DNA of 44,608 nucleotides from Nitrospirota bacterium (GTDB lineage: Bacteria; Nitrospirota; 9FT-COMBO-42-15; HDB-SIOI813): positions 1-44,608 of the forward strand of contig JADLDG010000100.1 of assembly GCA_020846775.1 (NCBI GenBank), read 5' to 3'. Below are positions 32,130 to 39,893 of the stretch, piece by piece; the stretch's first letter is position 1, and the number at the start of each line of letters is the position of its first letter. The notes below the pieces were generated by a model. It saw only the letters and a list, made by a program, of their open reading frames with translations, had not been told where the DNA came from and did not search any database. A program made the translations under genes and the position numbers.

Positions 32130-32983
32130 TGAAAGTCCTGTTTCTCGGCTCAGGTACTTCTACGGGCGTGCCTGTAATTGGTTGTAAATGTGATGTTTGC
32201 AAGTCAGACGACCCGCGGAACAAGAGGACGCGGTCCTCAATACTCATAACTGCTGAAATCCCCCTTAATCCCCCTTTTTCAAAGGGGGAAATACGACTCC
32301 CCCCTTTAGAAAAGGGGGGTAAGGGGGGATTTGAAAGGGAAATTCCAAGTGATAAATATTTACTGGTTGACACAACGACAGACTTACGATCCCAGGCCCT
32401 GGCAAACCGTGTAGAAAGGGTAGATGCCGTTCTTTTTACGCATGCTCATGCTGACCACATCCATGGTATTGACGATCTCAGAAGCTTTAATCACATCCAG
32501 GGTAATCCTATCCCGTGTTATGGAGGTCTTGATACTATGGAAGTTATACGCCATAAATTCAGTTATATTTTCGATGGCTCCGCCAGACGTGACTGGGTCC
32601 CGAGACTCGAGGTTAATATTGTTGACAGCGAATTTTCTTTGTACGGTCTGAGGATATTACCATTAAAGATATTTCATGGAGAGTCAACCATACTTGGGTT
32701 CAGGATAAATGATGTCTCTTACCTTACTGACTGCAGTGGAATTCCTGATGATACAAAAAAGTTATTGATAGGAACTAAACTTCTTATATTGGATGCGACC
32801 CGTTACCAGCCTCATGCAAAGCACTATGGACTTGCACAGGCCATAGATGTAATAAAGGAGCTGAAGCCGGAGCGGGCACTACTCACACACCTTTCCCATG
32901 CATTTGATCACCATAAAGTCAATCACGAACTTCCGTCAGGTATTGAACTGGCGTATGATGGGATGGAGATTAGTCAGGGATAA
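32120..32983 (+). CDS. Metallo-beta-lactamase-fold hydrolase (PhnP-like) with in-frame repeat insertion
   Basis: A 287-residue MBL-fold phosphodiesterase-type hydrolase. It has FLGSGTSTGVPVIGCKCDVC, the metal motif THAHADHIHGIDDLR (His108, His110, Asp112, His113), KIFHGEST and LTHLSHAFDHHKV. Between the strands RTRSSILI and YLLVDTTTDLR it carries about 28 extra residues (46-74; PLNPPFSKGEIRLPPLEKGG...) encoded by a palindromic element. The insertion keeps the frame and falls where homologues have a short turn, so the protein is probably still active. Start 32120 has AGGA 7 bases upstream; 32129 is the alternative. Substrate unknown. Confidence 0.88.
   Translation: MGIMKVLFLGSGTSTGVPVIGCKCDVCKSDDPRNKRTRSSILITAEIPLNPPFSKGEIRLPPLEKGGKGGFEREIPSDKYLLVDTTTDLRSQALANRVERVDAVLFTHAHADHIHGIDDLRSFNHIQGNPIPCYGGLDTMEVIRHKFSYIFDGSARRDWVPRLEVNIVDSEFSLYGLRILPLKIFHGESTILGFRINDVSYLTDCSGIPDDTKKLLIGTKLLILDATRYQPHAKHYGLAQAIDVIKELKPERALLTHLSHAFDHHKVNHELPSGIELAYDGMEISQG
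32256..32332. repeat. Palindromic CCCCCTT element, copy 2 (inside the MBL-fold gene)
   Basis: A 77-base element with inverted ends AAATCCCCCTTAATCCCCC and GGGGGGTAAGGGGGGATTT. Two inner hairpins are intact: CCCCCTTTTTCAAAGGGGG and CCCCCCTTTAGAAAAGGGGGG. It can fold as a two-armed structure on a common stem. It is better preserved than copy 1 (5802-5877) and shares its reading frame. Confidence 0.93.
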
Positions 32984-32987
32984 TGAG

Positions 32988-34253
32988 ATGATAGAAATTC
33001 CATTAGAATTCAACACACCTTCATACAGGGATGTCCTTGCCCAGTTTGATTCTGCTGCTGAGTGGCTTTGTCTTGACCCGAATATTTGGAAGAGACTAAG
33101 ACTTCCTCAAAGGGCCCTCTGCGTCACAATGCCTATCAGGATGGACAACGGTGATGTTCACGTCTTTCAGGGATTCAGGGTCCAGCATGATTCTGCTCTC
33201 GGTCCTACCAAGGGAGGTGTTCGATACCATCCTGATGTAAGTCTTGGTGAAGTGGCGGCGCTCGCAATGAATATGACATGGAAGTGTTCGCTGGCTGGAT
33301 TGCCATATGGTGGAGCTAAGGGGGGTATAAGGTGCGATCCAAAGAAAATTTCACGGAAAGAGTTGCAACGCCTCACAAGACGCTATACTGCAGAGATATT
33401 TCCTTTTATCGGTCCTGACCATGATATACTGGCGCCTGACGTTGGAACCAATGAGAATGTCATGGCATGGATGATGGATACTTACAGCCACCAGAGGGGA
33501 TATTCTGTCCCGGGAGTTGTAACAGGAAAGCCTGTTTGTATAGGCGGTTCTCTGGGGAGGGATGAGGCGACTGGAAGGGGAGTCGTTTATGTAGCTATTG
33601 AGGCCATGAAACATCTGGGAATTAAGTGTGAAGGCGCTACGGCCGTAGTTCAGGGATTTGGAAACGTAGGTTCCTATGCTTCACGTTTTCTGGTGGAAAC
33701 CGGAATCAGGGTTATAGCGGTCAGTGATTCCGGATGTGGTATTTATAACGGCAGTGGTTTGAATATAACTGATGTAATTGCCTATAAAAAGGCCAGGCAT
33801 ACATTAGAGGGTTACCCTGACGGCGACATGATTACAAACGAAGAACTTCTTGAGTCAGACTGTACAATTGCAATCCCGGCAGCAATCTCAGGGCAGATCA
33901 GGGGAGATAATGCTCACAGGTTAAGATGCCGGATAGTTGTAGAAGGGGCGAATAATCCTACTACTATTGAAGGAGACGGGATATTAAAAAACAGGGGAAT
34001 ATTCGTTATCCCTGATATACTTGCCAATTCAGGTGGGGTCATCGTCTCGTATTTTGAATGGGTTCAGGGTTTGCAGAAATATTTCTGGAAGGAGAAGGAG
34101 ATAAACGAAAAACTCAGGGACATTATAATTACTGCATTTAACAGGGTATTGAGCTACTCACTCTCCGAGAATATAGATATGAGGGTGGCGTCTATGGCAA
34201 TTTCACTCAAAAGACTTGCTGATGCTCATTTGGCGCGGGGACTTTACCCGTAA
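32988..34253 (+). CDS. gdhA: Glu/Leu/Phe/Val dehydrogenase family, probable glutamate dehydrogenase
   Basis: Interconverts an amino acid and its 2-oxo acid with NAD(P), most likely glutamate and 2-oxoglutarate plus ammonium. The 421 residues show the substrate domain (FQGFRVQHDSALGPTKGGVRYHP; LPYGGAKGGIRCDP with the catalytic Lys; DILAPDVGTNENVMAWMMDTY) and the Rossmann domain (VVQGFGNVGSYAS), then VEGANNPTT and PDILANSGGVIVSYFEWVQG. Start 32988 has AGGGA 7 bases upstream; a longer open frame to 32898 overlaps the upstream gene and is not conserved. It lies 4 bases after the hydrolase gene. Confidence 0.93.
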   Translation: MIEIPLEFNTPSYRDVLAQFDSAAEWLCLDPNIWKRLRLPQRALCVTMPIRMDNGDVHVFQGFRVQHDSALGPTKGGVRYHPDVSLGEVAALAMNMTWKCSLAGLPYGGAKGGIRCDPKKISRKELQRLTRRYTAEIFPFIGPDHDILAPDVGTNENVMAWMMDTYSHQRGYSVPGVVTGKPVCIGGSLGRDEATGRGVVYVAIEAMKHLGIKCEGATAVVQGFGNVGSYASRFLVETGIRVIAVSDSGCGIYNGSGLNITDVIAYKKARHTLEGYPDGDMITNEELLESDCTIAIPAAISGQIRGDNAHRLRCRIVVEGANNPTTIEGDGILKNRGIFVIPDILANSGGVIVSYFEWVQGLQKYFWKEKEINEKLRDIIITAFNRVLSYSLSENIDMRVASMAISLKRLADAHLARGLYP

Positions 34254-34274
34254 CAGGATGGTAAATGTTACATT

Positions 34275-34712
34275 ATGCAGATATTTGTTGATGCAGACTC
34301 TTGTCCGGTAAGGGATATAATTTACGAAGAGGCACATAAGCGCGGAATTAACATCATCATGGTTGTCAGTATGGCCCATAATATTTATGAGCTGGATGGC
34401 ATGTCAGTCTTACGAGTGGATTCATCATTTCAGGCCGTTGACATGGCAATAGTTAACAAAGCGTCATCAGGGGATATTGTAGTGACTTCCGATTTTGGTT
34501 TAGCGTCCTTAGTGCTTGGTAATGGTGTTTTTGCCCTGTCTCCTTCAGGGCTGATCTATACAGTGCATGCAATGGATTCACTTCTCGAAAGGAGACATGC
34601 CTCCGCCAGGCAGAGAAGGGGAGGCAGACGAGTAAAAGGGCCGAAGGCCAGACGCAGAGAAGATGACAACAGGTTCAGGAAGAATCTAATAATGGTGATG
34701 GAGCAAGGTTAA
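34275..34712 (+). CDS. YaiI/YqxD family (DUF188) protein
   Basis: A 145-residue PIN-like fold protein: MQIFVDADSCPVRDIIYEEAHKRG, DMAIVNKASSGDIVVTSDFGLASLVLG and FALSPSGLIYT. A basic C-terminal region (RRHASARQRRGGRRVKGPKARRRED) follows and is typical. Conserved Asp residues at the N terminus and in VTSDFGLA resemble a nuclease active site, but no activity is established. It lies 21 bases after gdhA. Confidence 0.9.
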   Translation: MQIFVDADSCPVRDIIYEEAHKRGINIIMVVSMAHNIYELDGMSVLRVDSSFQAVDMAIVNKASSGDIVVTSDFGLASLVLGNGVFALSPSGLIYTVHAMDSLLERRHASARQRRGGRRVKGPKARRREDDNRFRKNLIMVMEQG

Positions 34713-34828
34713 GTATAGTAATGAAGTAATACTTATTTTGTTCTGCTCTAAGGATGTGAAATGTCACTATGTGATAGCGCCGGTTGGATTCCTGAATTGT
34801 AAGGCATCAAGAGTGAGGTTTTGAGGAT

Positions 34829-35077
34829 TCATGCCTTTTCGTTATATAATCGTCCAGCAATATCGTATATCTGAGAAGAAATATCTTGCGACTCATGAGA
34901 TGTTATCTCGCGTATGGTTTCTTTAGATTTATTGTCTATGATCTTAACCGTGACCTGTTCAGACTGACCATTAACATAAAGGCTTAATGAGAATCCACTC
35001 CTTTTCCGGCCAATTTTACCCAAAGAATTATTGTTTATCTGAAGTGAGGCATTGTTGTTCATTTCATTAATCTTCAT
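34829..35077 (-). CDS. FlaG-like small protein
   Basis: An 82-residue protein with a low-complexity Asn-rich N terminus and a C-terminal region SGFSLSLYVNGQSEQVTVKIIDNKSKETIREI, which resembles the FlaG domain (LxFxxDExxxxxVKVIDxxTxEVIRQIP). The final part forms a helix (SSQIYDIAGRLYNEK). AGAGGG lies 8 bases upstream of the ATG on the minus strand. No flagellin or flagellar cap genes are near, so a flagellar role is only suggested. The preceding 117 bases after the YaiI gene contain nothing recognisable. Confidence 0.55.
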   Translation of the reverse strand: MKINEMNNNASLQINNNSLGKIGRKRSGFSLSLYVNGQSEQVTVKIIDNKSKETIREITSHESQDISSQIYDIAGRLYNEKA

Positions 35078-35259
35078 AGTTGAGCCCTCTTGATGTAAGG
35101 TTATCAGATTATTCAGAATGTTAAGACTTAGAATTCATTCGGAGTTGCAGAGTAAAACCTTAATGGCATTTCATCATCAAAAGCTTGCATATTAAGACGC
35201 CGAGCTTGAACGCCGATAATTATATTGATGTTAAACAGACAACTCAGGCGGGTATAGAG

Positions 35260-35871
35260 GTGAAGTGTAAAATTGCAGCTGTATCAATATGTATTATTAT
35301 CACATTAATGTGTTCTTCAAGGGTATCAGCGGCAGATCTAAAAGATATCCCCTTAATTGGGCTGGCCTTCCTTACAAATCTTGGCATACACGAAACAGGA
35401 CACTATGTCATAGCCAATCAGGCAGGCGCTGAGGGTAATACACTTAATTTCTTTACTAAGGAAAATAATAGTTTTTTTCTTGGCCTGAGTACAGTTACAG
35501 AGATAGAAAATAAGGCTAAACCAGGTTATCACATGGCAGGTGAAGTGGCGTCGAGTTATACTTTTGAATTTGCGCTTAGAAAATACAGAGAGAATAATAC
35601 GACGTACAACCAGGCGCTTATGTTCTTCAGTATGACAGATTTCTTATGGTATTCAACTTATGCCTTCTATATTGCTCCTTATAAAAATGCAAGGTTTGAC
35701 CCTATCGGGATTTCCGAGACTACCGGGATAGACAGGGACAAGATCTTTATGGTTGCACTTACGCATACATCTTTGAATGCAGTACGTGTTCTTACCGGAG
35801 AAGACCGGTTGGTCCCCTATTACATGCTGGATAGAGATTTCATTGGATTCGGCGTCAGGGGTTCATTTTAA
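35260..35871 (+). CDS. Predicted secreted/membrane HETGH metalloprotease-like protein
   Basis: I do not recognise a named family. From GTG 35260 the 203-residue protein begins with a good signal peptide (KCKIAAVSICIIITLMCSSRVSA). Soon after comes LTNLGIHETGHYVIANQAG, an HExxH zinc motif (His44, Glu45, His48) within a hydrophobic context as in site-2-protease-like or gluzincin enzymes. A second conserved-looking stretch GYHMAGEVASSYTF could supply a third ligand. AGGCGGG (35246-35252) precedes the GTG; the open frame continues up to TTG 35185 but lacks a signal-like N terminus there. It stands alone between divergent and downstream genes. Confidence 0.6.
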   Translation: MKCKIAAVSICIIITLMCSSRVSAADLKDIPLIGLAFLTNLGIHETGHYVIANQAGAEGNTLNFFTKENNSFFLGLSTVTEIENKAKPGYHMAGEVASSYTFEFALRKYRENNTTYNQALMFFSMTDFLWYSTYAFYIAPYKNARFDPIGISETTGIDRDKIFMVALTHTSLNAVRVLTGEDRLVPYYMLDRDFIGFGVRGSF

Positions 35872-35899
35872 AAGATTATCATAACCAGACCAATCTGTG

Positions 35900-35924
35900 T
35901 TACTTATGACTTTAGTCATAGTAA
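35900..35924. terminator. Inverted repeat between the HETGH gene and mrp
   Basis: TTACTTATGACT (35900-35911) pairs with AGTCATAGTAA (35914-35924) with one bulged base. It lies 29 bases after the stop codon. No long T run follows, so it may be a weak terminator or an operator for the downstream gene. The rest of the 132-base gap is AT-rich with TATAAT-like hexamers (35945-35950) lacking a clear -35. Confidence 0.35.
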
Positions 35925-36003
35925 TTTCCCACGTCTTTGTGTAATATAATAATAGATAAATCTTATACTTTCTGTAATGTTAACGCTAAACCAAGGGGGG
36001 AGT

Positions 36004-37041
36004 ATGTTAGTTACTGAAGGACAAGTACTTAATTCATTGAGGAGTGTTGAAGACCCAGATCTTAAAAAGGATGTGGTCTCTCTGGGATTTGTTAAGAATT
36101 TGAAAATAGAGGAGGGCAAGGTCTCTTTTGAGCTTGAGCTGACGACGCCTGCCTGTCCTATGAAGGCTCAGTTAAAGGAGGCGGCTGAAGAGGCAGTTAA
36201 ACGGATTGAAGGTGTTGCAGAGGTCAGAGTGGAAGTGACATCCAATGTGTCTTCTCACAGGATGCCCGGTAATGAAGAGATACTGCCCGGAGTGAAAAAT
36301 ATCGTGGCAGTTGCAAGTGGAAAGGGCGGGGTTGGTAAATCAACTGTAAGTGTAAGTCTTGCTGTCGCAATGGCGAAGACGGGAGCAAAAGTAGGCTTGC
36401 TGGACACAGACATCTATGGTCCCAGTATCCCAATAATGATGGGTGTTACTGAAAAGCCTGAGATACGTGGCGATAAGCTGATACCGATCGTAAAATACGG
36501 GGTCAGTCTGATGTCAATAGGGTTTATGATTCCGGAGGATACCCCCCTGATTTGGAGGGGTCCTATGGTTATGAAGGCCGTTGAACAGCTTCTTACTGAT
36601 GTGGAATGGGGCGATCTTGATTACCTCCTGATGGACCTTCCGCCTGGAACCGGTGATGTGCAGCTTACCCTGTCGCAGAAGGTGCCGCTGACAGGGGCAG
36701 TCATTGTTACTACGCCGCAGGATGTGGCCCTTCTCGATGTGGTTCGTGGAATTTCCATGTTTAGAAAGCTCAATGTCCCAATACTTGGCGTTGTCGAGAA
36801 CATGAGTTTCTTTTCGTGCCCACATTGCGGGGGCCGATCAGACATATTCAGCCACGGTGGAGGGAAGTCAGCCTCTCAGAAGCTGGATGTACCCTTCCTG
36901 GGTGAGGTTCCTATTGACCTTAAAATAAGGGAGGGCGGTGATGCAGGCAGGCCTGTAACTGCAGATGATGTTGCTTCTCCACAGAGCCGGGTTTTTATGA
37001 GTTTAGCTGAACAATTAGCTGCAAATATAAGTGCGTTATGA
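36004..37041 (+). CDS. apbC: Mrp/ApbC iron-sulfur cluster carrier ATPase
   Basis: A 345-residue P-loop ATPase that carries and delivers Fe-S clusters. It has an N-terminal MIP18-like domain (VLNSLRSVEDPDLKKDVVSLG; TTPACPMK), the deviant Walker A (ASGKGGVGKST), LLDTDIYGPSIPIMMG, DYLLMDLPPGTGDVQL and the C-terminal CxxC (FFSCPHCGG). The start is set by AAGGGGGGAGT immediately upstream of ATG 36004; the open frame up to 35977 is not conserved. It is a single-gene unit closed by the strong palindrome at 37059-37103. Confidence 0.96.
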   Translation: MLVTEGQVLNSLRSVEDPDLKKDVVSLGFVKNLKIEEGKVSFELELTTPACPMKAQLKEAAEEAVKRIEGVAEVRVEVTSNVSSHRMPGNEEILPGVKNIVAVASGKGGVGKSTVSVSLAVAMAKTGAKVGLLDTDIYGPSIPIMMGVTEKPEIRGDKLIPIVKYGVSLMSIGFMIPEDTPLIWRGPMVMKAVEQLLTDVEWGDLDYLLMDLPPGTGDVQLTLSQKVPLTGAVIVTTPQDVALLDVVRGISMFRKLNVPILGVVENMSFFSCPHCGGRSDIFSHGGGKSASQKLDVPFLGEVPIDLKIREGGDAGRPVTADDVASPQSRVFMSLAEQLAANISAL

Positions 37042-37058
37042 AAACTTGAATTTTAGAA

Positions 37059-37103
37059 CCCATAATCCTTCCCTCTCATAATCGGAGAGGGAAGGATTAT
37101 GGG
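37059..37103. terminator. Perfect 19-base inverted repeat between convergent apbC and sod
   Basis: CCCATAATCCTTCCCTCTC (37059-37077) and its exact complement (37085-37103) flank the 7-base loop ATAATCG. It lies 17 bases after apbC and 4 bases before the stop of the convergent sod gene. This fits a shared bidirectional terminator, though neither side has a strong U tract. It may also be another dispersed palindrome. Confidence 0.7.
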
Positions 37104-37107
37104 AGTA

Positions 37108-37701
37108 TTATATCAACTTTGCGATACGATCCAGTCTTTTGTTTGAAACCTCCCAGTTGATATTTTTCAGAAATACATCTATATATGGGGGTCTCTTAAC
37201 ACCATAGTCTATAGTGTATGCATGTTCGTATACATCCATTACCAGCAAAGGCCATGCCATTGCCGGGAAATTGAAATTATGGGCATCAGCGCCATAGTTA
37301 TGCAGTTTTCCATCCCATATGTTGTATGCAAGAACAACCCATCCCCTGACGGCCATTCCGCAGGCCTTGAAATCCTCTATCCAACGTTCAACACTGCCAA
37401 AATCTCTTTTTATAAGTTCTGCTATCTGTCCCGCGGGATTTCCTCCTTTACCTCCCATATTTTCAAAATATAATTCATGAAGAATGACACCGTTCAATGC
37501 AAATGTCTCATCTGTCTTAAGGCCGCGATATTCACTGTATATCTGATTGGCCTTAGAGCGGTCGGCAGTCTTAAGCTTGTCCTCTATCTCATTAAGCTTG
37601 TTTACATAGCCAACATAGAGAATATCCCTGTGCTGAGAAATCTGACTTTCAGTCAGTCCTTCCAAACCCTTTAATTCAAACTTTTTTGCCTCGTGTGACA
37701 T
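37108..37701 (-). CDS. Divergent Fe/Mn-family superoxide dismutase
   Basis: A 197-residue SodFM-family protein. All four metal ligands are in place: His24, His75, Asp156 and His160 (VMDVYEHAYTIDY). Gateway Tyr32 is kept. The usual HxGKHHxxY helix is altered to HRDILYVGY, so the His of the gateway pair is Leu28. The outer-sphere Gln of typical enzymes (ANQD) appears as His141 (ADAHN). Metal preference and even activity cannot be read off directly. Start 37701 is chosen for AAGGAGGG upstream. It is the last gene of tusA-perR-sod. Confidence 0.88.
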   Translation of the reverse strand: MSHEAKKFELKGLEGLTESQISQHRDILYVGYVNKLNEIEDKLKTADRSKANQIYSEYRGLKTDETFALNGVILHELYFENMGGKGGNPAGQIAELIKRDFGSVERWIEDFKACGMAVRGWVVLAYNIWDGKLHNYGADAHNFNFPAMAWPLLVMDVYEHAYTIDYGVKRPPYIDVFLKNINWEVSNKRLDRIAKLI

Positions 37702-37717
37702 GTTTTTTCCCTCCTTG

Positions 37718-38104
37718 TTAATGAGTGTCATTTTGGCAGTCATTACATATGCCTGCAAATCCGACACAATGATTAGTTATTTTAAATCCAGTTGATGCAG
37801 CTACCTTTTCTTCAATGTCGTGCAGGATAATATTGTCTACATCTCTTATCTGCCCGCATTTATAGCAGGTTATGTGATAGTGAAGATGCGGATTTCCATC
37901 ATATCTGCCTTCACTGCCGTCACATGAAATCTCTGTAACTTCACCTGCCTCCTTAAGAAACCTTAGATTTCTGTATACAGTACCAAGGCTAATGTTAGGT
38001 ATCTTCCGTTTAACTTCTCTGTATACCCAGTCTGCTGATGGATGGAGCTTGCTTTGCCTTAGAGCCTCCAGGATGAGTTTCCTCTGCTTGGAATTACGAT
38101 GCAT
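37718..38104 (-). CDS. perR: Fur-family repressor, PerR-like
   Basis: A 128-residue metalloregulator. It has the winged helix (SADWVYREVKRKIPNISLGTVYRNLRFLKEAG), the structural zinc site C80-C83 and C120-C123, and regulatory-site candidates His21, Asp69 (GRYDGN), His75 and His77. Asp at the RYD position favours PerR-type (peroxide sensing by His oxidation) over Fur, which usually has Glu. It lies 3 bases after tusA and 16 bases before sod, and a palindrome resembling a Per box overlaps the predicted operon transcription start, so autoregulation is likely. Confidence 0.88.
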   Translation of the reverse strand: MHRNSKQRKLILEALRQSKLHPSADWVYREVKRKIPNISLGTVYRNLRFLKEAGEVTEISCDGSEGRYDGNPHLHYHITCYKCGQIRDVDNIILHDIEEKVAASTGFKITNHCVGFAGICNDCQNDTH

Positions 38105-38107
38105 GAA

Positions 38108-38350
38108 TTACTTTTTCTTTCTTACATAAACCCTGAACACCATATTATCCTCAACATGTCCAATGAATTCGTTCTTTGTTGTATTGCACCACGCCGGCAT
38201 GTCTTTCTTAATTCCTGCATCATCAGAAATCACCTCAAGCACCTCGCCCGGCGACATTTCCTTCATTTTCTTTGATGTTAGTATGATAGGCATTGGGCAA
38301 AGCTGACCAAGAGTATTAAGTTTGAAATCAACCTTTTCTGGTACGTCCAT
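38108..38350 (-). CDS. tusA: TusA/SirA-family sulfurtransferase
   Basis: An 80-residue sulfur-carrier protein with the signature LNTLGQLCPMPIILTSKKMKEM (active Cys18) and a C-terminal strand pair. TusA-like proteins pass persulfide sulfur to tRNA thiolation, molybdenum-cofactor or dissimilatory sulfur pathways. It is the first gene of an operon with perR and sod. Start 38350 is preferred over 38365 because AGGAGG lies 5 bases upstream on the minus strand. A second Cys (AWCNTTKN) is present. Confidence 0.9.
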   Translation of the reverse strand: MDVPEKVDFKLNTLGQLCPMPIILTSKKMKEMSPGEVLEVISDDAGIKKDMPAWCNTTKNEFIGHVEDNMVFRVYVRKKK

Positions 38351-38371
38351 ATCACCTCCTGACATAATAAT

Positions 38372-38384
38372 AGTAATTATTACT
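38372..38384 (-). promoter_or_regulatory. Predicted Per/Fur-box operator
   Basis: AGTAATTATTACT is a perfect 13-base palindrome resembling the centre of the PerR/Fur consensus (TTATAATNATTATAA). It lies just downstream of the predicted -10 box and about 20 bases before the tusA start, where a bound repressor would block transcription of tusA-perR-sod. Confidence 0.6.
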
Positions 38385-38392
38385 GATATACT

Positions 38393-38422
38393 ATATTACG
38401 CTAAGTAACTATTATTTGTCAA
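38393..38422 (-). promoter_or_regulatory. Predicted promoter of tusA-perR-sod
   Basis: On the minus strand TTGACA (38422-38417) is followed after 18 bases by TAATAT (38398-38393). The start point would fall near 38386, directly beside the Per/Fur-like palindrome. Confidence 0.6.
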
Positions 38423-38471
38423 GGATAATTGGGCAGCACGGATAATTTGATTGTTAGAAGAAAAATAATAT

Positions 38472-39893
38472 TCAACTAATGAAGTATTTACTAACCTCTA
38501 TGCCGTACTTTCTGTGGTCAACAGACTGGACGATGGCTGTTTTCGATTCCCAGGACAGGTCAATTGTTTCCCCATCAGTTTCATTTCCGTGAGAGTCCGT
38601 TATAATCTTTATGCACGGCTTATGAATATTAACAGGATTTGCATTTGCCCTGACAACTACTGCTAATTCTTGCGTATTCAGAAGTACTATGGTTCCGATA
38701 GGATAAATTCCTATTACATTCACAAAAATCTTTAATAACAGGGGGTCGAAGGCAATAGAACTCTTTTTCATCATGTAAGAAAGGGCCTTGTCAGGTACCA
38801 GTGGTGAACGATTATAAACCCTTGCTGATGTCAGTGCATCATAGCAGTCACATATGGATGTAATTCTGCCAAACAGACTGACCCGCCTGGCTGATGCAAG
38901 CTTTGGATAACCTGAAAGATCATAGTTCAGATGATGTTCAAAACTTGATAATATCATTCTAATTGCTTGTTCCTGAAGTCCCTTCAGTCTCAGGAGTGTT
39001 TTAACGCCATTAATCGGGTGTGTCCGCATAATCTTCCACTCTTCTGGAGTGAATTCTGAAGGCTTGTTGAGGACTTCAAGCGGGAGATCAATTTTCCCAA
39101 TATCATGAAAAAGGGTGGCCATGCCGAGATCACTCAACGCTTTTCTGTCATAACCGAGCCTCTGCCCTATAGCAATAGATAAAATAGATACATTAACTGA
39201 GTGATTATATGTATATTCATCATAAGACCTCAGCGTTGTTAACCCCAGGACAGTCGCTTCTTCCCGCACAATCAGATCAACCATTGATTGGATCATCCTT
39301 TTGGTCTTTTTTATCCCCACCGCGTTCTTTAATTTTGCACTGTCCATTACATCTGATACGGCTGAGAGCGTTTTGAAGTACAGGTTTGTTGCCACTTCTT
39401 TAGAATCCTGAATTATGTGTATTCCATCTTCCACATCACCATTTTCGATCCTGTCAACCGTAATGTTATTAATGCCCTGAGCTGTCAGTTTGTGCTCAAG
39501 CTCCTTGAATGGATCAGCAGATTTGTATTCAACACTATTAAAGGCATAGATAAACCTGCAGAGCTCATCTATGGTTGATTGATGCGAGAATGAAATTGAA
39601 CCAACACTCAGTTTCTTCATCTCATTCATGAGAGTTGTGCAGGCTAAAAAATTTTCAATATCTACTCTTATTTTTTCATCATCTATAAATAGAGATTCCT
39701 GATATAGTCTCAGGGAGAATTGGCCGCCCCTGTCCAGCAGTATCTTTATAGATTCCATCGTCTTCTTCAATACGGCAATGGTTGCAACATTTATGGAGTC
39801 ATGGATTTGAGCGGTTCTGATAAGTTTATACAGATTATTTGTGAAATCTTTTGCAGCAGATCCTTTTTTCTCTTCAAATATTCCGCTTGTCAT
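38472..39893 (-). CDS. HD-GYP domain protein (probable c-di-GMP phosphodiesterase)
   Basis: A 473-residue protein. Residues 1-~165 form an uncharacterised domain (ESIKILLDRGGQFSLRLY; SLFIDDEKIR) that also appears, diverged, at the N terminus of the upstream HEAT-repeat protein. Residues ~215-400 are an HD-GYP domain with YNHSVNVSILS, LFHDIGKIDLP (His263-Asp264), THPINGVKTLL, EHHLNYDLSGYP and DCYDALTSARVYNRS. It should hydrolyse c-di-GMP. A C-terminal domain (GTIVLLNTQELAVVVRANANP) typical of these proteins follows. It overlaps the HEAT gene by 4 bases (ATGA), and GGGAGGG lies upstream. Confidence 0.9.
   Translation of the reverse strand: MTSGIFEEKKGSAAKDFTNNLYKLIRTAQIHDSINVATIAVLKKTMESIKILLDRGGQFSLRLYQESLFIDDEKIRVDIENFLACTTLMNEMKKLSVGSISFSHQSTIDELCRFIYAFNSVEYKSADPFKELEHKLTAQGINNITVDRIENGDVEDGIHIIQDSKEVATNLYFKTLSAVSDVMDSAKLKNAVGIKKTKRMIQSMVDLIVREEATVLGLTTLRSYDEYTYNHSVNVSILSIAIGQRLGYDRKALSDLGMATLFHDIGKIDLPLEVLNKPSEFTPEEWKIMRTHPINGVKTLLRLKGLQEQAIRMILSSFEHHLNYDLSGYPKLASARRVSLFGRITSICDCYDALTSARVYNRSPLVPDKALSYMMKKSSIAFDPLLLKIFVNVIGIYPIGTIVLLNTQELAVVVRANANPVNIHKPCIKIITDSHGNETDGETIDLSWESKTAIVQSVDHRKYGIEVSKYFIS

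Noticed and set aside
32898-32987. Longer start for the glutamate dehydrogenase gene
   Set aside because: The extension lies within the upstream hydrolase gene; AGGGA at 32976-32980 supports ATG 32988.
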